From assembly GCF_002847305.1 (NCBI RefSeq), contig NZ_CP025408.1, positions 1,162,001 through 1,226,000 on the forward strand: DNA of 64,000 bases. The letters are read 5' to 3'. Positions within the stretch are counted from its first letter, which is position 1. The number at the start of each line of letters is the position of its first letter. Source of the DNA: Paracoccus tegillarcae. Lineage in GTDB: Bacteria > Pseudomonadota > Alphaproteobacteria > Rhodobacterales > Rhodobacteraceae. The notes below the pieces were generated by a model, which was not told where the DNA came from, made no database searches, and saw nothing but the letters and a program-made list of their open reading frames with translations. The translations under genes and the position numbers were made by a program. Positions 9,286 to 21,345 of this stretch are shown in pieces.

Positions 9286-10752
9286 TCACCCCCCAAGATA
9301 GCGGCGCAAGGTGGCCGCCGTTCCATTGCGCCACAAGGCTGCCAGCCAATCTGCAAAAGCGCTGGCAAAACGCGGGTCGCGCCCGGTCGCGCCATAGATA
9401 TCGGCCATGTTCAGCCATGCGGACGGATCGTCCTTCGCCCGTTTCGCGGTTTCGGTCAACCGGTCCCAATTCGGATCGTTCGGTTCGATCACCGCGCCCG
9501 AGTCGCTTTGCCCGGCGCAATAACGGCACCACAGCGCCGATTCCAGCGCCAGACCTTCGACCGGCAGATCACGCGCCAGCCGGTCCGCGATGGTCGGCAC
9601 GATGAATTTCGGCTGACGGTTCGACCCGTCAAGGCACAGCCGCCGTACGGTATCGGCGATCTTGGGATTGGCGCAGCGTTCCTTGACCTTGGCAAAGTAG
9701 GTGTTCAGGTCGGTGCCCGGCACAGGTGCGACAGCGGGGATGATTTCTTCGGTCTCGACCTTTTCCAGAAAGGCGGCGACCAGATCGTTCTGCATCGCCT
9801 CATGCACGAAATGGATGTCCATCAGTCCGGCGGGATAGGCGATGACCGCGTGGCCGCCGTTGAGGATGCGGATCTTCATCATCTCCCACGGGGTCACATC
9901 CGCGACGAACTCGACACCGACATCCTCGAGCGCAGGGCGACCGGCGGGAAAGTTATCCTCGAGCACCCACTGGATGAAATCCTCGCAAAAGACCGGCGCG
10001 TCATCGGCGATGCCGAAATCATCCAGCACCATGGCCCTTTCACGGTCGCTGGTGGCGGGGGTGATGCGGTCAACCATGCCATTTGGAAAGGCCACATTTT
10101 CCGCGATCCATTCGGCCAGTTCCGGGTCGGACAGGCGCGCGGTTTCCACCACCGCCTCGCGGGTGATCACACCGTTATGGGGGATATTGTCGCAGCACAT
10201 GACGGTAAAAGGCTGCGTGCCCGCGGCGCGGCGCGCGCGCAGACCGGCGACCAGCAGGCCAAACACGGTGCCCGCCGCGTCGGGGTTCTGACCGTCTGCG
10301 GCGATTGCCGGATGGGCCGGATCAAAATGGCCGGTATTCGCGTCGATGAAATAGCCGCCCTCGGTAATGGTCAGGCTGGCGATCCGGATCGACGGCTCGG
10401 ACAATTGCGCGATCACCTGCGCGCTGTTGCCCGGTGCGATGTAATCGATCATCGGGCCGATTACCCGCGCCTGCGATGCATCCGCCGACTGCTCGACCAC
10501 CGTATACAGGTTGTCCTGCCCGGCCAGCGTGTCGCGCATCCGCTGGTCGCCCGGCATGACACCTGCGCCGACGATGGCGAAATCGCGACCGCCGCCTGCA
10601 TTCATCAGCCGGTCCAGATAGACGGCCTGATGGGCGCGGTGAAAATTGCCGACCCCGAAATGCAGGATACCCGGCGTCAGCGACGTCCGATCATAGGTCG
10701 GCACGGGATGGCCGATCTGGCTCAGCGTCGCGTCAGAGAGTTTCTGTGCCAT
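9286..10752 (-). CDS. mtlK: mannitol/D-arabinitol 2-dehydrogenase family protein
   Basis: A 488-residue polyol dehydrogenase of the long-chain mannitol dehydrogenase family. It oxidises mannitol or arabinitol to fructose or xylulose with NAD. The Rossmann start LHFGVGNFHRAHQAVYLD lies at about residues 30-47, followed by ITEGGYF. The catalytic region KIRILNGGHAVIAYPAG (about 295-312) includes the Lys and the Asn-Gly-Gly-His typical of the family. It lies between smoS and the HAD gene, as in the polyol operon of Rhodobacter sphaeroides. The open frame antisense to it is long but is a GC-rich shadow. Confidence 0.9.
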   Translation of the reverse strand: MAQKLSDATLSQIGHPVPTYDRTSLTPGILHFGVGNFHRAHQAVYLDRLMNAGGGRDFAIVGAGVMPGDQRMRDTLAGQDNLYTVVEQSADASQARVIGPMIDYIAPGNSAQVIAQLSEPSIRIASLTITEGGYFIDANTGHFDPAHPAIAADGQNPDAAGTVFGLLVAGLRARRAAGTQPFTVMCCDNIPHNGVITREAVVETARLSDPELAEWIAENVAFPNGMVDRITPATSDRERAMVLDDFGIADDAPVFCEDFIQWVLEDNFPAGRPALEDVGVEFVADVTPWEMMKIRILNGGHAVIAYPAGLMDIHFVHEAMQNDLVAAFLEKVETEEIIPAVAPVPGTDLNTYFAKVKERCANPKIADTVRRLCLDGSNRQPKFIVPTIADRLARDLPVEGLALESALWCRYCAGQSDSGAVIEPNDPNWDRLTETAKRAKDDPSAWLNMADIYGATGRDPRFASAFADWLAALWRNGTAATLRRYLGG

Positions 10753-10814
10753 CAGTTTTCACCACTCTTATGGCCGATCTTGTTCCAGGGCTGTCGCGCG
10801 GGCCGGTTCTGGCC

Positions 10815-11585
10815 CTAGCTCATCCACTGGCCGCCATCGACGTTATAGCATTGCGAGACGATGTAATTGGCCTGATCCGAGGCCAGAAACACCGCCATTC
10901 CTGTCAGGTCATCCGGCGTTGCAAAGCGTCCGGCAGGGACGCCTGCCTCGACCTCGGCCTTTTTCTGGCCGGGGGCCTTGCCTTCCAGCCTGGCGAACAT
11001 TTCATCGACATGCTGCCAATGTTCACCATCCACCACACCGGGCGCGATGGCGTTGACGTTGATGCCGTGCTGGATCAGGCTCAGCCCCGCCGATTGGGTC
11101 ATGCTGATCACCGCCGCCTTGGTCGAGCAATAGACCAGAACCAGAGGCTCGCCCCGTCGCCCGGCCTGCGAGGCCATGTTGATGATCTTGCCGCCACGGC
11201 CCTGCGCGATCATCTGCCGCGCCGCCGCCTGCATGGTGAACAAGGTGCCGGCGACATTCACGGCATATAGCCGGTCATAATCCGCACGGGTGATGTCCAC
11301 GGTTTCAGCCGCGTCAAACAGCGCCGCATTATTGACCAGAATGTCGAGCTTGCCGGCGCGATGGAGCACCGCCGCCATGGCGGCATCGATGCTGTCCTGT
11401 TTGGTGACATCCAACTGCACCGCATAGGCGGCCTTGCCGATCTGGGCTGCCGCAGCTTTGGCCGCGTCAATATTGATATCCCCGATGGCGACCGTCGCGC
11501 CCTCACGGGCAAATGCCGCAGCAAAGGCCTGCCCGATGCCGCGTGCGGCACCGGTGATCAGCGCGGATTTGCCCTCAAGGATCAT
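10815..11585 (-). CDS. smoS: sorbitol (L-iditol 2-) dehydrogenase, SDR family
   Basis: A 256-residue short-chain dehydrogenase: TGAARGIG at 11-18, Asp in IGDINID for NAD, catalytic S139, Y152 and K156 (YCSTK). Long stretches are near-identical to the Rhodobacter sphaeroides sorbitol dehydrogenase I recall: [46 protein letters not shown] and the C-terminal [10 protein letters not shown]. It oxidises sorbitol to fructose and usually also galactitol and iditol. Its ATG overlaps the stop of the ATPase gene (ATGA at 11582-11585), so translation is coupled to the transporter. Confidence 0.93.
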   Translation of the reverse strand: MILEGKSALITGAARGIGQAFAAAFAREGATVAIGDINIDAAKAAAAQIGKAAYAVQLDVTKQDSIDAAMAAVLHRAGKLDILVNNAALFDAAETVDITRADYDRLYAVNVAGTLFTMQAAARQMIAQGRGGKIINMASQAGRRGEPLVLVYCSTKAAVISMTQSAGLSLIQHGINVNAIAPGVVDGEHWQHVDEMFARLEGKAPGQKKAEVEAGVPAGRFATPDDLTGMAVFLASDQANYIVSQCYNVDGGQWMS

Positions 11586-12583
11586 GCTTGCGCCAACCCG
11601 TCTGCGGCGAATTTGTAGATGCGGCCTTCCTGCGGGGTCAGCCAGATCTTGTCGCCGTGACGAGCGGCGAATTCACCCTCGGCGCGGGCAATGACATGTT
11701 CGCCGCTGTCCAGGTCGATATGCAGGAACGTGTCAGAACCCAGATGCTCGGCCACGCCGACGACGCCGGAATAGGCGCCCTCGGTCTTGGACAGGTACCA
11801 ATGCTCGGGGCGCACGCCGATCGAGTGGGCGCCATGCGCGGCCGCGGCCTCGCCTTCCAGAAAGTTCATGTTCGGGCTGCCGATAAAGCCGCCGACAAAG
11901 CGGTTGGCGGGCCGTGAATACAGTTCCATCGGCGATCCGACCTGTTCCACCAGACCGGCGCGCAGCACGACAATCTTGTCGGCCATGGTCATGGCTTCGA
12001 CCTGATCGTGCGTCACATAGATCATGGTTGTCTTCAGGCTGTTATGCAGTTCGGAAATCTCGACCCGCATGTTCACCCGCAGCGCCGCGTCGAGGTTCGA
12101 CAGCGGTTCGTCGAACAGAAAGGCCTCGGGTTCGCGCACGATGGCGCGGCCAATGGCGACCCGCTGACGCTGACCGCCCGACAACTGCCCCGGCTTGCGT
12201 TCCAGATAGTCGGTGAGGTTCAGAATGCTGGCGGCGTGATCGACGCGCTTTTTCTGTTCCGCCTCGGGCATCTTGGCCATCTTCAGCGGAAAGGCGATGT
12301 TCTTGCCGACGGTCATATGCGGGTAAAGCGCGTAGGACTGGAACACCATGGCCAGACCACGCTTGGCGGGGCCGGCATCGGTGACATCCTTGCCGTCGAT
12401 CATGATCTGACCGCCGGATACATCCTCCAGCCCGGCAATCAGCCGCAGCAGAGTGGATTTACCGCAGCCCGAGGGGCCGACAAAGACAACGAATTCGCCT
12501 TCGTGGATTTCCAGGTCGACACCGGGGATCACCTCGACATCGCCAAAGGCCTTGCGAACGTTTTTCAGCGTAATGCTACCCAT
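11582..12583 (-). CDS. smoK: polyol ABC transporter ATP-binding protein
   Basis: A 333-residue UgpC/MalK-type ATPase. Walker A (GPSGCGKST) lies at residues 36-44, [19 protein letters not shown] near 134-152, Walker [13 protein letters not shown], and switch His in YVTHDQ. It is followed by a TOBE/OB domain from about 240 that is slightly shorter than in the ATPase at 0.4-1.5 kb. It lies 13 bases downstream of the second permease and is coupled to smoS by a 4-base overlap. It energises the SmoEFG importer for sorbitol, mannitol or arabinitol. Confidence 0.92.
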   Translation of the reverse strand: MGSITLKNVRKAFGDVEVIPGVDLEIHEGEFVVFVGPSGCGKSTLLRLIAGLEDVSGGQIMIDGKDVTDAGPAKRGLAMVFQSYALYPHMTVGKNIAFPLKMAKMPEAEQKKRVDHAASILNLTDYLERKPGQLSGGQRQRVAIGRAIVREPEAFLFDEPLSNLDAALRVNMRVEISELHNSLKTTMIYVTHDQVEAMTMADKIVVLRAGLVEQVGSPMELYSRPANRFVGGFIGSPNMNFLEGEAAAAHGAHSIGVRPEHWYLSKTEGAYSGVVGVAEHLGSDTFLHIDLDSGEHVIARAEGEFAARHGDKIWLTPQEGRIYKFAADGLAQA

Positions 12584-12596
12584 GACAGGTTCCCCC

Positions 12597-13421
12597 TTAT
12601 TTAACCGCGCCGAAGGTCAGGCCGCGGACAAGTTGTTTCTGGCTGAACCAGCCCATGATCAGGATTGGCGCGATGGCCATGACCGATGCCGCCGACAGCT
12701 TTGCCCAGAACAGACCCTGCGGGCTGCTGAACGACGCGATAAAGGCCGATAGCGGCGCGGCATTGGTGGTTGTCAGCTGGATGGTCCAGAAGCTTTCGTT
12801 CCAGGCCAGAATGACGTTCAGCAGCAGCGTCGAGGCAATACCCGGGATCGCCATCGGCGTCAGCACATGCACGATTTCCTGGCCCAGGGTGGCGCCATCC
12901 ATCCGCGCGGCTTCCAGGATCTCGCCCGGAATTTCGCGGAAATAGGTGTACAGCATCCAGACCACGATCGGCAGGTTCATCAGCATCAGAACGATGACCA
13001 GACCGGTGCGCGTGTCCATCAAACCGGTGCGCAGAAAGATCAGGTAGATCGGCACCAGAACCGCGACGGCGGGCATCATCTTGGTGGACAGCATCCACAT
13101 CAGGATGTCCTTGGTGTGCTTGGTGGGCGAGAACGCCATGGCCCAGGCCGCGGGAATGGCGACGATCAGCGCAAGGATGGTGGACCCCACCGCGATGATC
13201 ACCGAGTTCATGAACGGCCGGAAGTAGTTGAACTGCGATTGCACCTCGCGATAGCTCTCCAGCGTAAAGCTGGGGATCAGGTCGAAGCCCGCAATTGCCT
13301 CTTGCTCTGTCTTGAAGCTGGTGATGATCGCATAGAGGATCGGGAAGAAGATCAGCAGGGCGACGAACCATGCAGCGATGGTCCAGCCGATCCTGGTATT
13401 GCGGGAAACTGCGCGTGCCAT
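12597..13421 (-). CDS. smoG: polyol ABC transporter permease (second membrane subunit)
   Basis: A 274-residue inner-membrane permease of the MalG class with six hydrophobic segments. The EAA loop that docks the ATPase is visible as [25 protein letters not shown] in two parts near residues 175-200. The C-terminus [17 protein letters not shown] is characteristic of MalG-like proteins. It is 12 bases downstream of the first permease. An acceptable ribosome site (GAGGAGGA) precedes the ATG at 13421. Confidence 0.92.
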   Translation of the reverse strand: MARAVSRNTRIGWTIAAWFVALLIFFPILYAIITSFKTEQEAIAGFDLIPSFTLESYREVQSQFNYFRPFMNSVIIAVGSTILALIVAIPAAWAMAFSPTKHTKDILMWMLSTKMMPAVAVLVPIYLIFLRTGLMDTRTGLVIVLMLMNLPIVVWMLYTYFREIPGEILEAARMDGATLGQEIVHVLTPMAIPGIASTLLLNVILAWNESFWTIQLTTTNAAPLSAFIASFSSPQGLFWAKLSAASVMAIAPILIMGWFSQKQLVRGLTFGAVK

Positions 13422-13433
13422 ATCGTCCTCCTC

Positions 13434-14303
13434 TCAGTCCAGGTTTTTGCCGACGGCGCGCATCAGGAAGATGGCGACGATATTGGCCAGAACGACCGCG
13501 ATGATCCCGCCTGCCGCTGCCCCGCCGATGTCAAAGTTCAGACGTGCGGCGCGATAGATCAGGTAGGTCAGGTTGGTCGAGGCATTGCCCGGCCCGCCAT
13601 TCGTGGTCACAAGAATTTCCGCATAGATGCCCAGCAGGAAGATCGTCTGGATCAGGATGACCACAGTGATCGCGCGCGACATATGCGGCAGCGTCAGGTA
13701 GATGAACCGTTGCAACGCGGGCGCGCCATCCATTTCGGCGGCCTCCATCTGCTCTCCATCCAGCGATTGCAGGGCGGTCAGCAGGATCAGCGTTGCAAAT
13801 GGCAGCCATTGCCAGGCAACGATCAGGATAATCGAGAACAGCGGATATTGCGCGAACCAGTCCACCGGCTGCATGCCGAAGAACTTGGCGATATCTGCGA
13901 ACACCCCGTAGCTGGGATGCATGATCATGTTCTTCCAGACCAGCGCCGCAACGGGCGGCATGACGAAGAACGGGCTGATCACCAGAATGCGCACGATCCC
14001 CTGCCCGAAAATGGGCTTGTCGATCAGCATGGCGATCAGAATACCGCCGACGACGGTGATCAAGAGCACGCCGAGGACCAGAACCAGCGTGTTCCAGATC
14101 GATTCCCAAAAGGCCGGATCGGTGTAGAAATACTGATAGTTGAACCAACCGGCCCAATTGGTGTTGGCGGGGTTCAACAGGTTGTAGTTCAGGAATGAAT
14201 AATAAAGCGTCATACCCAGCGGCACGACCATCCAGATGAGAAGCAGGATGATTGCGGGCGCGCGCATCAGGCGGGCAAGGCTTTGTGTCTGACGGGTAGC
14301 CAT
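13434..14303 (-). CDS. smoF: polyol ABC transporter permease (first membrane subunit)
   Basis: A 289-residue MalF/UgpA-class permease. It has six membrane segments (for example ILLLIWMVVPLGMTLYYSFL near 18-37 and GIYAEILVTTNGGPGNAS near the end) and the EAA-type loop MEAAEMDGAPALQRF. The ATG at 14303 has a GGAGGAGACACG ribosome site. It lies 98 bases downstream of the solute-binding protein gene, a gap usual in binding-protein operons, where the first gene is often made in excess. Confidence 0.92.
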   Translation of the reverse strand: MATRQTQSLARLMRAPAIILLLIWMVVPLGMTLYYSFLNYNLLNPANTNWAGWFNYQYFYTDPAFWESIWNTLVLVLGVLLITVVGGILIAMLIDKPIFGQGIVRILVISPFFVMPPVAALVWKNMIMHPSYGVFADIAKFFGMQPVDWFAQYPLFSIILIVAWQWLPFATLILLTALQSLDGEQMEAAEMDGAPALQRFIYLTLPHMSRAITVVILIQTIFLLGIYAEILVTTNGGPGNASTNLTYLIYRAARLNFDIGGAAAGGIIAVVLANIVAIFLMRAVGKNLD

Positions 14304-14401
14304 GGCGTGTCTCCTCCGGCTGCGCGGGGCAGCGCCTCATGCGTCTCAGCGTGCACCGCCCGCGCTGCCCCGGACGATGCGTCATCAACCAGGAATAACC
14401 G

Positions 14402-15718
14402 CTACTTGATGTAGCCCGAGCGGGTCATCTCGCGGGTCACGTTCGCCTGCGCACCGGCAAGCGCGTCGTCAGCCGACATTTGCCCGGCAAGAGCTGCCGA
14501 GAATTGCTGACCAACGGCGGTGCCGATGCCCTGGAATTCTGGGATCGCGACGAATTGCCCGCCGGTATAGGGAATATCCTGAACAGACGATTTCTGCGTA
14601 TCCGCGCCGTCGATGGCGGTCAGGGTCATTGCCGCAAAGGGCGCCGCTTCCTGATATTCCGGATTCTCATAGAGCGAGGTCCGCGTGCCCGGAGGAACCG
14701 AACGCCAGCCTTTGGCCTCGGCCACCTCGTTGGTGTAGGCCTTGCTGGTTGCCCAGGCGACGAACTTTTTCGCAGCATCCGGCGCATCCGAAGATGTCGG
14801 GATGGCCAGCGACCAGGCCCACAGCCAGTTGCCGTGGTTGTCGACGCCGTCCTTGTTGGGGAACTGCGCAAAGCCAACGCTGTCAGCAACGGTCGAATCG
14901 TCGGGGTTGGTCACAAAGCTGGCGGCAACGGTTGCGTCGATCCACATGCCGCATTTGCCCTGCTGGAACAGCGACAGGTTTTCGTTGAACCCGTTCGACG
15001 ACGCACCCGGAGGTCCGTAATTCGTCATCAGGTCAAGATAATCGGTCAGCGCGGCTTTCCACTCTTCGCTGTCGAACTGCGGGTTCCAGTCCATATCGAA
15101 CCAGCGGCCGCCATAGCTGTTGGACATCGCCGTCAGGAAGGCCATGTTCTCGCCCCAGCCCGGCTTGCCGCGCAGGCAGATGCCATAGACTTCCGCGTCC
15201 TTGTCGGTCATCGCCTCGGCTGCGGTCTTGATATCGGTCCAGGTCGGGCTGTCCGGAATGGTCACGCCGGCGGCCTCGGCCAGGTCGGTGCGATACATTA
15301 CCATCGCCGATTCAGCATAGAACGGCACGGCATAGAGCGTGTCGTCAACCGACAGTGCGCCGCGCACGGCGGGCAGCAGATCGTCGGTGTCATAATCGTC
15401 CGGCAGGTCACTCAGCGGCACCAGCCAGTCCTGAGCGGCCCAGATCGGCACTTCGTAGGTCCCGATGGTGAGCACGTCGTACTGACCGCCCTGCGTGGCG
15501 ATGTCGGTGGTCACGCGCTCGCGCAGGATGTTCTCTTCCAGCTGGACCCATTCCAGTTCGATGTCCGGGTTCGCATCGGTGAATGACTGGGTCATGCTCT
15601 GCATGACGATCATGTCACCATTGTTGACGGTTGCGATGGTTAGCGTCTCGGCCTGGGCCGCGAAGCCGATGGCCGTAAGGGCGCTCGCCCCCATCAGGGC
15701 GCGCTTGGCAAAGCTCAT
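14402..15718 (-). CDS. smoE: polyol ABC transporter periplasmic binding protein
   Basis: A 438-residue MalE-class solute-binding protein. The signal peptide is about residues 1-23 (MSFAKRALMGASALTAIGFAAQA, cleavage before ETLTIATVNNGD). The mature protein shows the polyol-binder patterns QYDVLTIGTYEVPIWAAQDWLVPL, YGICLRGKPGWGENMAF and a cluster of aromatics in YGGRWFDMDWNPQ. It is the first structural gene of the polyol operon, behind a GGGAGGATA ribosome site and two GCAAATGCT repeats that probably bind the adjacent SorC-type regulator. Confidence 0.92.
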   Translation of the reverse strand: MSFAKRALMGASALTAIGFAAQAETLTIATVNNGDMIVMQSMTQSFTDANPDIELEWVQLEENILRERVTTDIATQGGQYDVLTIGTYEVPIWAAQDWLVPLSDLPDDYDTDDLLPAVRGALSVDDTLYAVPFYAESAMVMYRTDLAEAAGVTIPDSPTWTDIKTAAEAMTDKDAEVYGICLRGKPGWGENMAFLTAMSNSYGGRWFDMDWNPQFDSEEWKAALTDYLDLMTNYGPPGASSNGFNENLSLFQQGKCGMWIDATVAASFVTNPDDSTVADSVGFAQFPNKDGVDNHGNWLWAWSLAIPTSSDAPDAAKKFVAWATSKAYTNEVAEAKGWRSVPPGTRTSLYENPEYQEAAPFAAMTLTAIDGADTQKSSVQDIPYTGGQFVAIPEFQGIGTAVGQQFSAALAGQMSADDALAGAQANVTREMTRSGYIK

Positions 15719-15731
15719 ATTATCCTCCCAT

Positions 15732-15762
15732 TAGCAAATGCTATTGCTATGGGCAAATGCTC
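15732..15762. promoter_or_regulatory. paired GCAAATGCT repeats upstream of smoE, candidate operators
   Basis: GCAAATGCT occurs at 15734-15742 and again at 15753-15761, a 19-base period that puts both on about the same DNA face. The first copy sits inside an inverted repeat TAGCA-AA-TGCTA (15732-15743). They lie 14 to 44 bases upstream of the smoE start codon. Their position overlapping the expected promoter fits an operator pair for the SorC-type regulator encoded next door. Confidence 0.5.
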
Positions 15763-15814
15763 ACGCAACGTCACCACAAAGTCAATCGAAAATCTTAACG
15801 ATCATCTAACTGAC

Positions 15815-16744
15815 CTATTTTAAAAGGAATTCTGCCGTCTCTGTATCGGTGATAAGGCCATTGACTAGCCCTCCGGCCAATGCGCCCTGGATTGCAGCGC
15901 GCTTGGACTTACCCGTTGCGGCTGCAATTACCAGCGCCGATTCGCGCGCAGGGATGGGCGCCGATGCCACGCGCGCCAGCAGCGGATCGTCCAGCAACCG
16001 ACCCTCGGCATCATAGGCCCAGCCGGTGATTTCGCCCACAGCGCCCGCCTCGCGCAGCGCGGCAATCTCGGGCGCCGTTGCAAAGCCGTCCAGCACCAGC
16101 GCGGCATCGTCGTTGACGGTGCCGATACCGAGAAAGGCCACGGCAGCCTGTTCTGCCATCTCGATCACCCGCGCAATGCCCGCCTGCCCCGCCAGCGCCT
16201 GACGTTCCTCGGCGCTGCTGGCCACAACCGGCATCAACAGCGGATAGCTGCGCGCCGTCACCCGTTCCGACAGCGAAAAGAGCACGTTGTAATAGGCGGT
16301 CGAGCCATCGGTCGCGATATTTCCGGTCAGAGACACCAGCCGGTGCTGGTCACACTCCAGCCGCGACATCCGTTCGACACCCGCGCGCAGGGTGCGCCCG
16401 GTACCGAATGCCGCGATCAGGGGTTCTTCTCGCTTCAGCCAGCCTTCGATGCAATCGGCCAGCGCGATGGCCATGCCAGCACCTGCAGGATCGGACGGCA
16501 CGACCTCGCAAAAGGCCAGCCCGGCCTGCTTTTTCAGCCTGACGGAAAGATCGAGGCAATCGGCGAAGGGATGATCGATGCGGACCTTGACCAGACCCAT
16601 GGCCTGCGCCTGTGCGACCATACGCTGCACGCTTTGGCGCGAAACACCCATCTGCGCGGCGATCTCGTCCTGAGTCTGGCCAGCGACAAAGGACAGCCAA
16701 GCCGCCCGCGCGATCTGATCCAATTTCCGGCCTTCGACGCTCAT
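15815..16744 (-). CDS. SorC/DeoR-family sugar-binding transcriptional regulator of the polyol operon
   Basis: A 309-residue regulator with an N-terminal helix-turn-helix (FVAGQTQDEIAAQMGVSRQSVQRMVAQA, in the first 50 residues). The C-terminal SorC sugar-binding domain contains IAAFGTGRTLRAGVERM, LTGNIATDGS, AVAFLGIGTV and the terminal AAATGKSKRAAIQGALAGGLVNGLITD. The ATG at 16744 is chosen; a GTG at 16756 is in frame but has no better ribosome site. It lies directly upstream of smoE on the same strand, 96 bases away. It probably responds to a polyol or its phosphate and acts at the paired repeats before smoE. Confidence 0.87.
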   Translation of the reverse strand: MSVEGRKLDQIARAAWLSFVAGQTQDEIAAQMGVSRQSVQRMVAQAQAMGLVKVRIDHPFADCLDLSVRLKKQAGLAFCEVVPSDPAGAGMAIALADCIEGWLKREEPLIAAFGTGRTLRAGVERMSRLECDQHRLVSLTGNIATDGSTAYYNVLFSLSERVTARSYPLLMPVVASSAEERQALAGQAGIARVIEMAEQAAVAFLGIGTVNDDAALVLDGFATAPEIAALREAGAVGEITGWAYDAEGRLLDDPLLARVASAPIPARESALVIAAATGKSKRAAIQGALAGGLVNGLITDTETAEFLLK

Positions 16745-16829
16745 GCGGTGGTGCACCCTGTTCCGACGGGATCGGACTTATCAGAGAATAGCCCCCGCGC
16801 CTATGCGATTTGTCTGCGCCACATGCAAA

Positions 16830-16851
16830 CGCGGCCCCCGAGAGGGCCGCG
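16830..16851 (-). terminator. hairpin downstream of katG, likely terminator
   Basis: CGCGGCCC and GGGCCGCG form a perfect 8-base-pair stem around a 6-base loop, 24 bases after the katG stop codon on the minus strand. Only a short T run (TTT) follows the hairpin on that strand, so it is a strong stem with a weak tail. Confidence 0.55.
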
Positions 16852-16874
16852 CCTGGTTGTCAGTCGATCCGCGT

Positions 16875-19067
<2,193 letters not shown>

Positions 19068-19180
19068 CTAGCCTGTTGCTTGGTGCTGCGGCCGCGCCGT
19101 CTTGTCGCGCGCAGTTCTATCATTTCTGCGCCCTGGCCGACAGGCAGCGCCTTGCGATCGACGACATAGTGCACGATCAG

Positions 19181-19231
19181 GTCGATTATTAGAATTTGTA
19201 TTTTTTAATCTCGATGATAACTAAAAGCTAT
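19181..19231. promoter_or_regulatory. AT-rich katG/oxyR intergenic segment, candidate OxyR operator
   Basis: The 177-base divergent region contains a marked AT-rich block just before the oxyR start codon. Within it, ATAA-N7-CTAT (19217-19231) resembles one half of the OxyR ATAG-N7-CTAT pattern and overlaps the oxyR start. The second half-site expected about 22 bases upstream is not clear by eye, so the exact operator is uncertain. Confidence 0.4.
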
Positions 19232-20132
19232 GAAACGCCTGACCCTTCGCCATCTGCGTTATTTCGAGGCCCTAGCCCGGTGGGGTCATTTCGGGCGCGC
19301 GGCCGAGATGCTGGCGATCTCGCAGCCGGCATTGTCGGTGCAGATGAAAGAACTAGAGGATATCCTGGGCGCGCAACTGATCGAACGCGGGCCAAAACAG
19401 ATCAGCCTGACCGGGCTGGGCGAGGTGTTCGCCGACCGCGCCCGTGCGATTTTGCAATCCGTCGATGACCTGACCGAGGTGGCCCGCATCGGTGACGGCC
19501 CGTTGCAGGGACGCTTGCGCCTTGGCGTGATCCCGACGGTCGCGCCCTATATGCTGCCCTCACTGATCCGTCTGCTGGGCAAAAGCCATCCCCACCTTGA
19601 TCTGTATCCACGCGAGGCGGTTACGCAAAAGCTGATCGACGACCTGACCGAAGGGCGTCTGGACACCGCCATTGTCGCGCTGCCTGTATCCGAAGCGGCG
19701 CTGCATGAAGAACCGCTGTTCACCGAAGAATTCGCGCTGGTCCGACCCATCGCCGACAAGGACAAACCTGTCCCGCGCCCAGAGATACTGTCGCAGATGC
19801 GCCTGCTGTTGCTGGAAGAGGGCCATTGTTTCCGCGATCAGGCATTGGCTTTTTGCGGCGGGACCTCGGCCATGCCCCGCGACCTGATGGAGGGCAGTTC
19901 GCTGTCGACCCTGGTACAGATGGTCGGCGCGGGCATCGGCGTGACGCTGATCCCGGAAATGGCCCTGCCACTTGAAACGGGTGCAGCCCCGGTCTGTTCT
20001 GCGCGCCTGTCCCATCCGCAGCCCACGCGCACCATCGGAATGATCTGGCGCAACACCTCGCCTCTGTCGGGGCAATTGCAGCAAATTGCCAAGCTGGTTC
20101 AGCAGGCACTTGGCCACGGCCCGAAGCCGTGA
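19230..20132 (+). CDS. oxyR: hydrogen peroxide-inducible LysR-family activator
   Basis: A 300-residue LysR-type regulator. The winged helix-turn-helix is in residues 1-60 (HFGRAAEMLAISQPALSVQMKELE). The effector domain contains the two redox cysteines of OxyR: C200 in LLEEGHCFRDQAL and C209 in AFCGG, nine residues apart as in Escherichia coli (C199 and C208). These two cysteines and the divergent katG make the assignment firm. Peroxide should form the C200-C209 disulfide and switch on katG. Confidence 0.94.
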   Translation: MKRLTLRHLRYFEALARWGHFGRAAEMLAISQPALSVQMKELEDILGAQLIERGPKQISLTGLGEVFADRARAILQSVDDLTEVARIGDGPLQGRLRLGVIPTVAPYMLPSLIRLLGKSHPHLDLYPREAVTQKLIDDLTEGRLDTAIVALPVSEAALHEEPLFTEEFALVRPIADKDKPVPRPEILSQMRLLLLEEGHCFRDQALAFCGGTSAMPRDLMEGSSLSTLVQMVGAGIGVTLIPEMALPLETGAAPVCSARLSHPQPTRTIGMIWRNTSPLSGQLQQIAKLVQQALGHGPKP

Positions 20133-20190
20133 CGGGTTGAATACCTGGGATTGCGTTGCCCGGCTGGCGGCGACGACCAGACGGTGCATC

Positions 20191-20217
20191 ATGGACCCGC
20201 CTTCGCGGGCCCTCCAT
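20191..20217 (+). terminator. imperfect hairpin after oxyR, possible terminator
   Basis: ATGGA...CCCGC-CTTC-GCGGG...TCCAT forms a nested stem with a small bulge, about 60 bases after the oxyR stop and before the next promoter region. There is no T run after it, so Rho-independent termination is only possible. Confidence 0.35.
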
Positions 20218-20220
20218 CAA

Positions 20221-20240
20221 AATGATTGACGTATATCATT
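20221..20240. promoter_or_regulatory. AATGAT-N8-ATCATT inverted repeat, candidate LacI-type operator
   Basis: A 20-base inverted repeat with perfect 6-base arms AATGAT and ATCATT and an 8-base spacer. It is centred about 40 bases upstream of the LacI-family gene that begins the xylA operon. It is well placed for autoregulation and control of the whole operon. Confidence 0.45.
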
Positions 20241-20268
20241 CAGGATGTAACCCTAGCTGTGGGAGGAC

Positions 20269-21345
20269 ATGATGGGAGGACGGGCACCGACACTGTCGGA
20301 CGTCGCGCGCAGCGCAGGCGTCAGCTATGCCACTGCGGATCGTGTCGTGAATGATCGCGGCGGGGTGGCGGATAAATCCGTGCGCCGCGTGCGTTCGGCC
20401 ATCGAACAGCTTGGTTACGTGCGCAACGTGGCCGCGGCAAACCTGTCGCAGGGCCGAACCTACCGTTTCGCATTCATCATTCCCGAAGGCTCGAACAGCT
20501 TTTTCGCGCGGGTCCGAACGGTTCTGGGCGAAAGCCGTGTCCGGCTGATCCCCGAACAGATTGAGGTGCAGATCGAGGGCGTCGCGGCCTTCGACGCAGA
20601 GGCACTGGCCGCGCGGCTGCGGCGGCTGGCGGCGGAAAGCCTGGATGGTGTGGCACTGGTTGGGATCGACGATTCCCATGTGAACGCCGAGATCGAGGCG
20701 CTGCAGCAACAAGGCATCGCGGTTCTGACGCTGATCTCGGATGTCATTGGCGAACAGCGCAACGGTTATGTCGGCGTCGACAATATCGTCGTGGGACGAA
20801 CCGCAGGCCGTCTGCTGGCGCTGGCGCATCGTGGCAGGCCGGGCAGGATCCTGCCCGTGATCGGCTCGCTTTCTGCACGCGACCATGCCGAACGCCTGCA
20901 GGGGATGACCCAGACGATCGCGGCGGCAAGCCCCGATCTGTCGCTGGCACCCCTGATCGAGGGGCGCGACCGTCATGCTCTGGTCGACGAAAAGCTGCGT
21001 GCCGCGCTAGCCGCAGACCCCGCGATCACCGCGATCTACAGCGCCGGCGCGGGCAATGCCGGTCTGATCCGCGTGCTGGAGGATTTGCCACCCGATATGC
21101 CACGCCCGACCGTCATTCTGCACGAACTGGTCGCGCATTCACGCCATGCGCTAGAGGCCGACCTGATCGATATCGTCATCGACCAGCGCCCCGAAGATGA
21201 GATCGAGCTGGCGCTTGGTTATCTGCGCCAGCTTGCAGATCGCAGGCCTGTTCCTGCGCCGGAACGGATCGTTCCCGTCATCTACGTCAAGGACAACCTG
21301 CCCCCGGCAAACGGGGTCCTGTCAGAAAAAGGCGAAATGCCATGA
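20269..21345 (+). CDS. LacI-family transcriptional regulator of the xylA/ABC operon
   Basis: A 358-residue regulator (357 if the second, adjacent ATG at 20272 is used, which is better spaced from GGGAGGA). The N-terminal helix-turn-helix is [30 protein letters not shown] (about residues 8-37). The rest is a periplasmic-binding-protein-like domain ([32 protein letters not shown]). Its stop overlaps the xylA start (ATGA at 21342-21345), so it is co-translated with the enzymes it probably controls. The inducer is likely the transported sugar. Confidence 0.88.
   Translation: MMGGRAPTLSDVARSAGVSYATADRVVNDRGGVADKSVRRVRSAIEQLGYVRNVAAANLSQGRTYRFAFIIPEGSNSFFARVRTVLGESRVRLIPEQIEVQIEGVAAFDAEALAARLRRLAAESLDGVALVGIDDSHVNAEIEALQQQGIAVLTLISDVIGEQRNGYVGVDNIVVGRTAGRLLALAHRGRPGRILPVIGSLSARDHAERLQGMTQTIAAASPDLSLAPLIEGRDRHALVDEKLRAALAADPAITAIYSAGAGNAGLIRVLEDLPPDMPRPTVILHELVAHSRHALEADLIDIVIDQRPEDEIELALGYLRQLADRRPVPAPERIVPVIYVKDNLPPANGVLSEKGEMP

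Noticed and set aside
9184..10818. 544-codon plus-strand open frame opposite mtlK
   Set aside because: Antisense shadow of the mannitol dehydrogenase gene; composition is low-complexity and no motif is present.
12867..14198. 443-codon plus-strand open frame opposite the polyol permeases
   Set aside because: The Asp/Gln/His-rich translation is typical of the reverse of membrane-protein genes.
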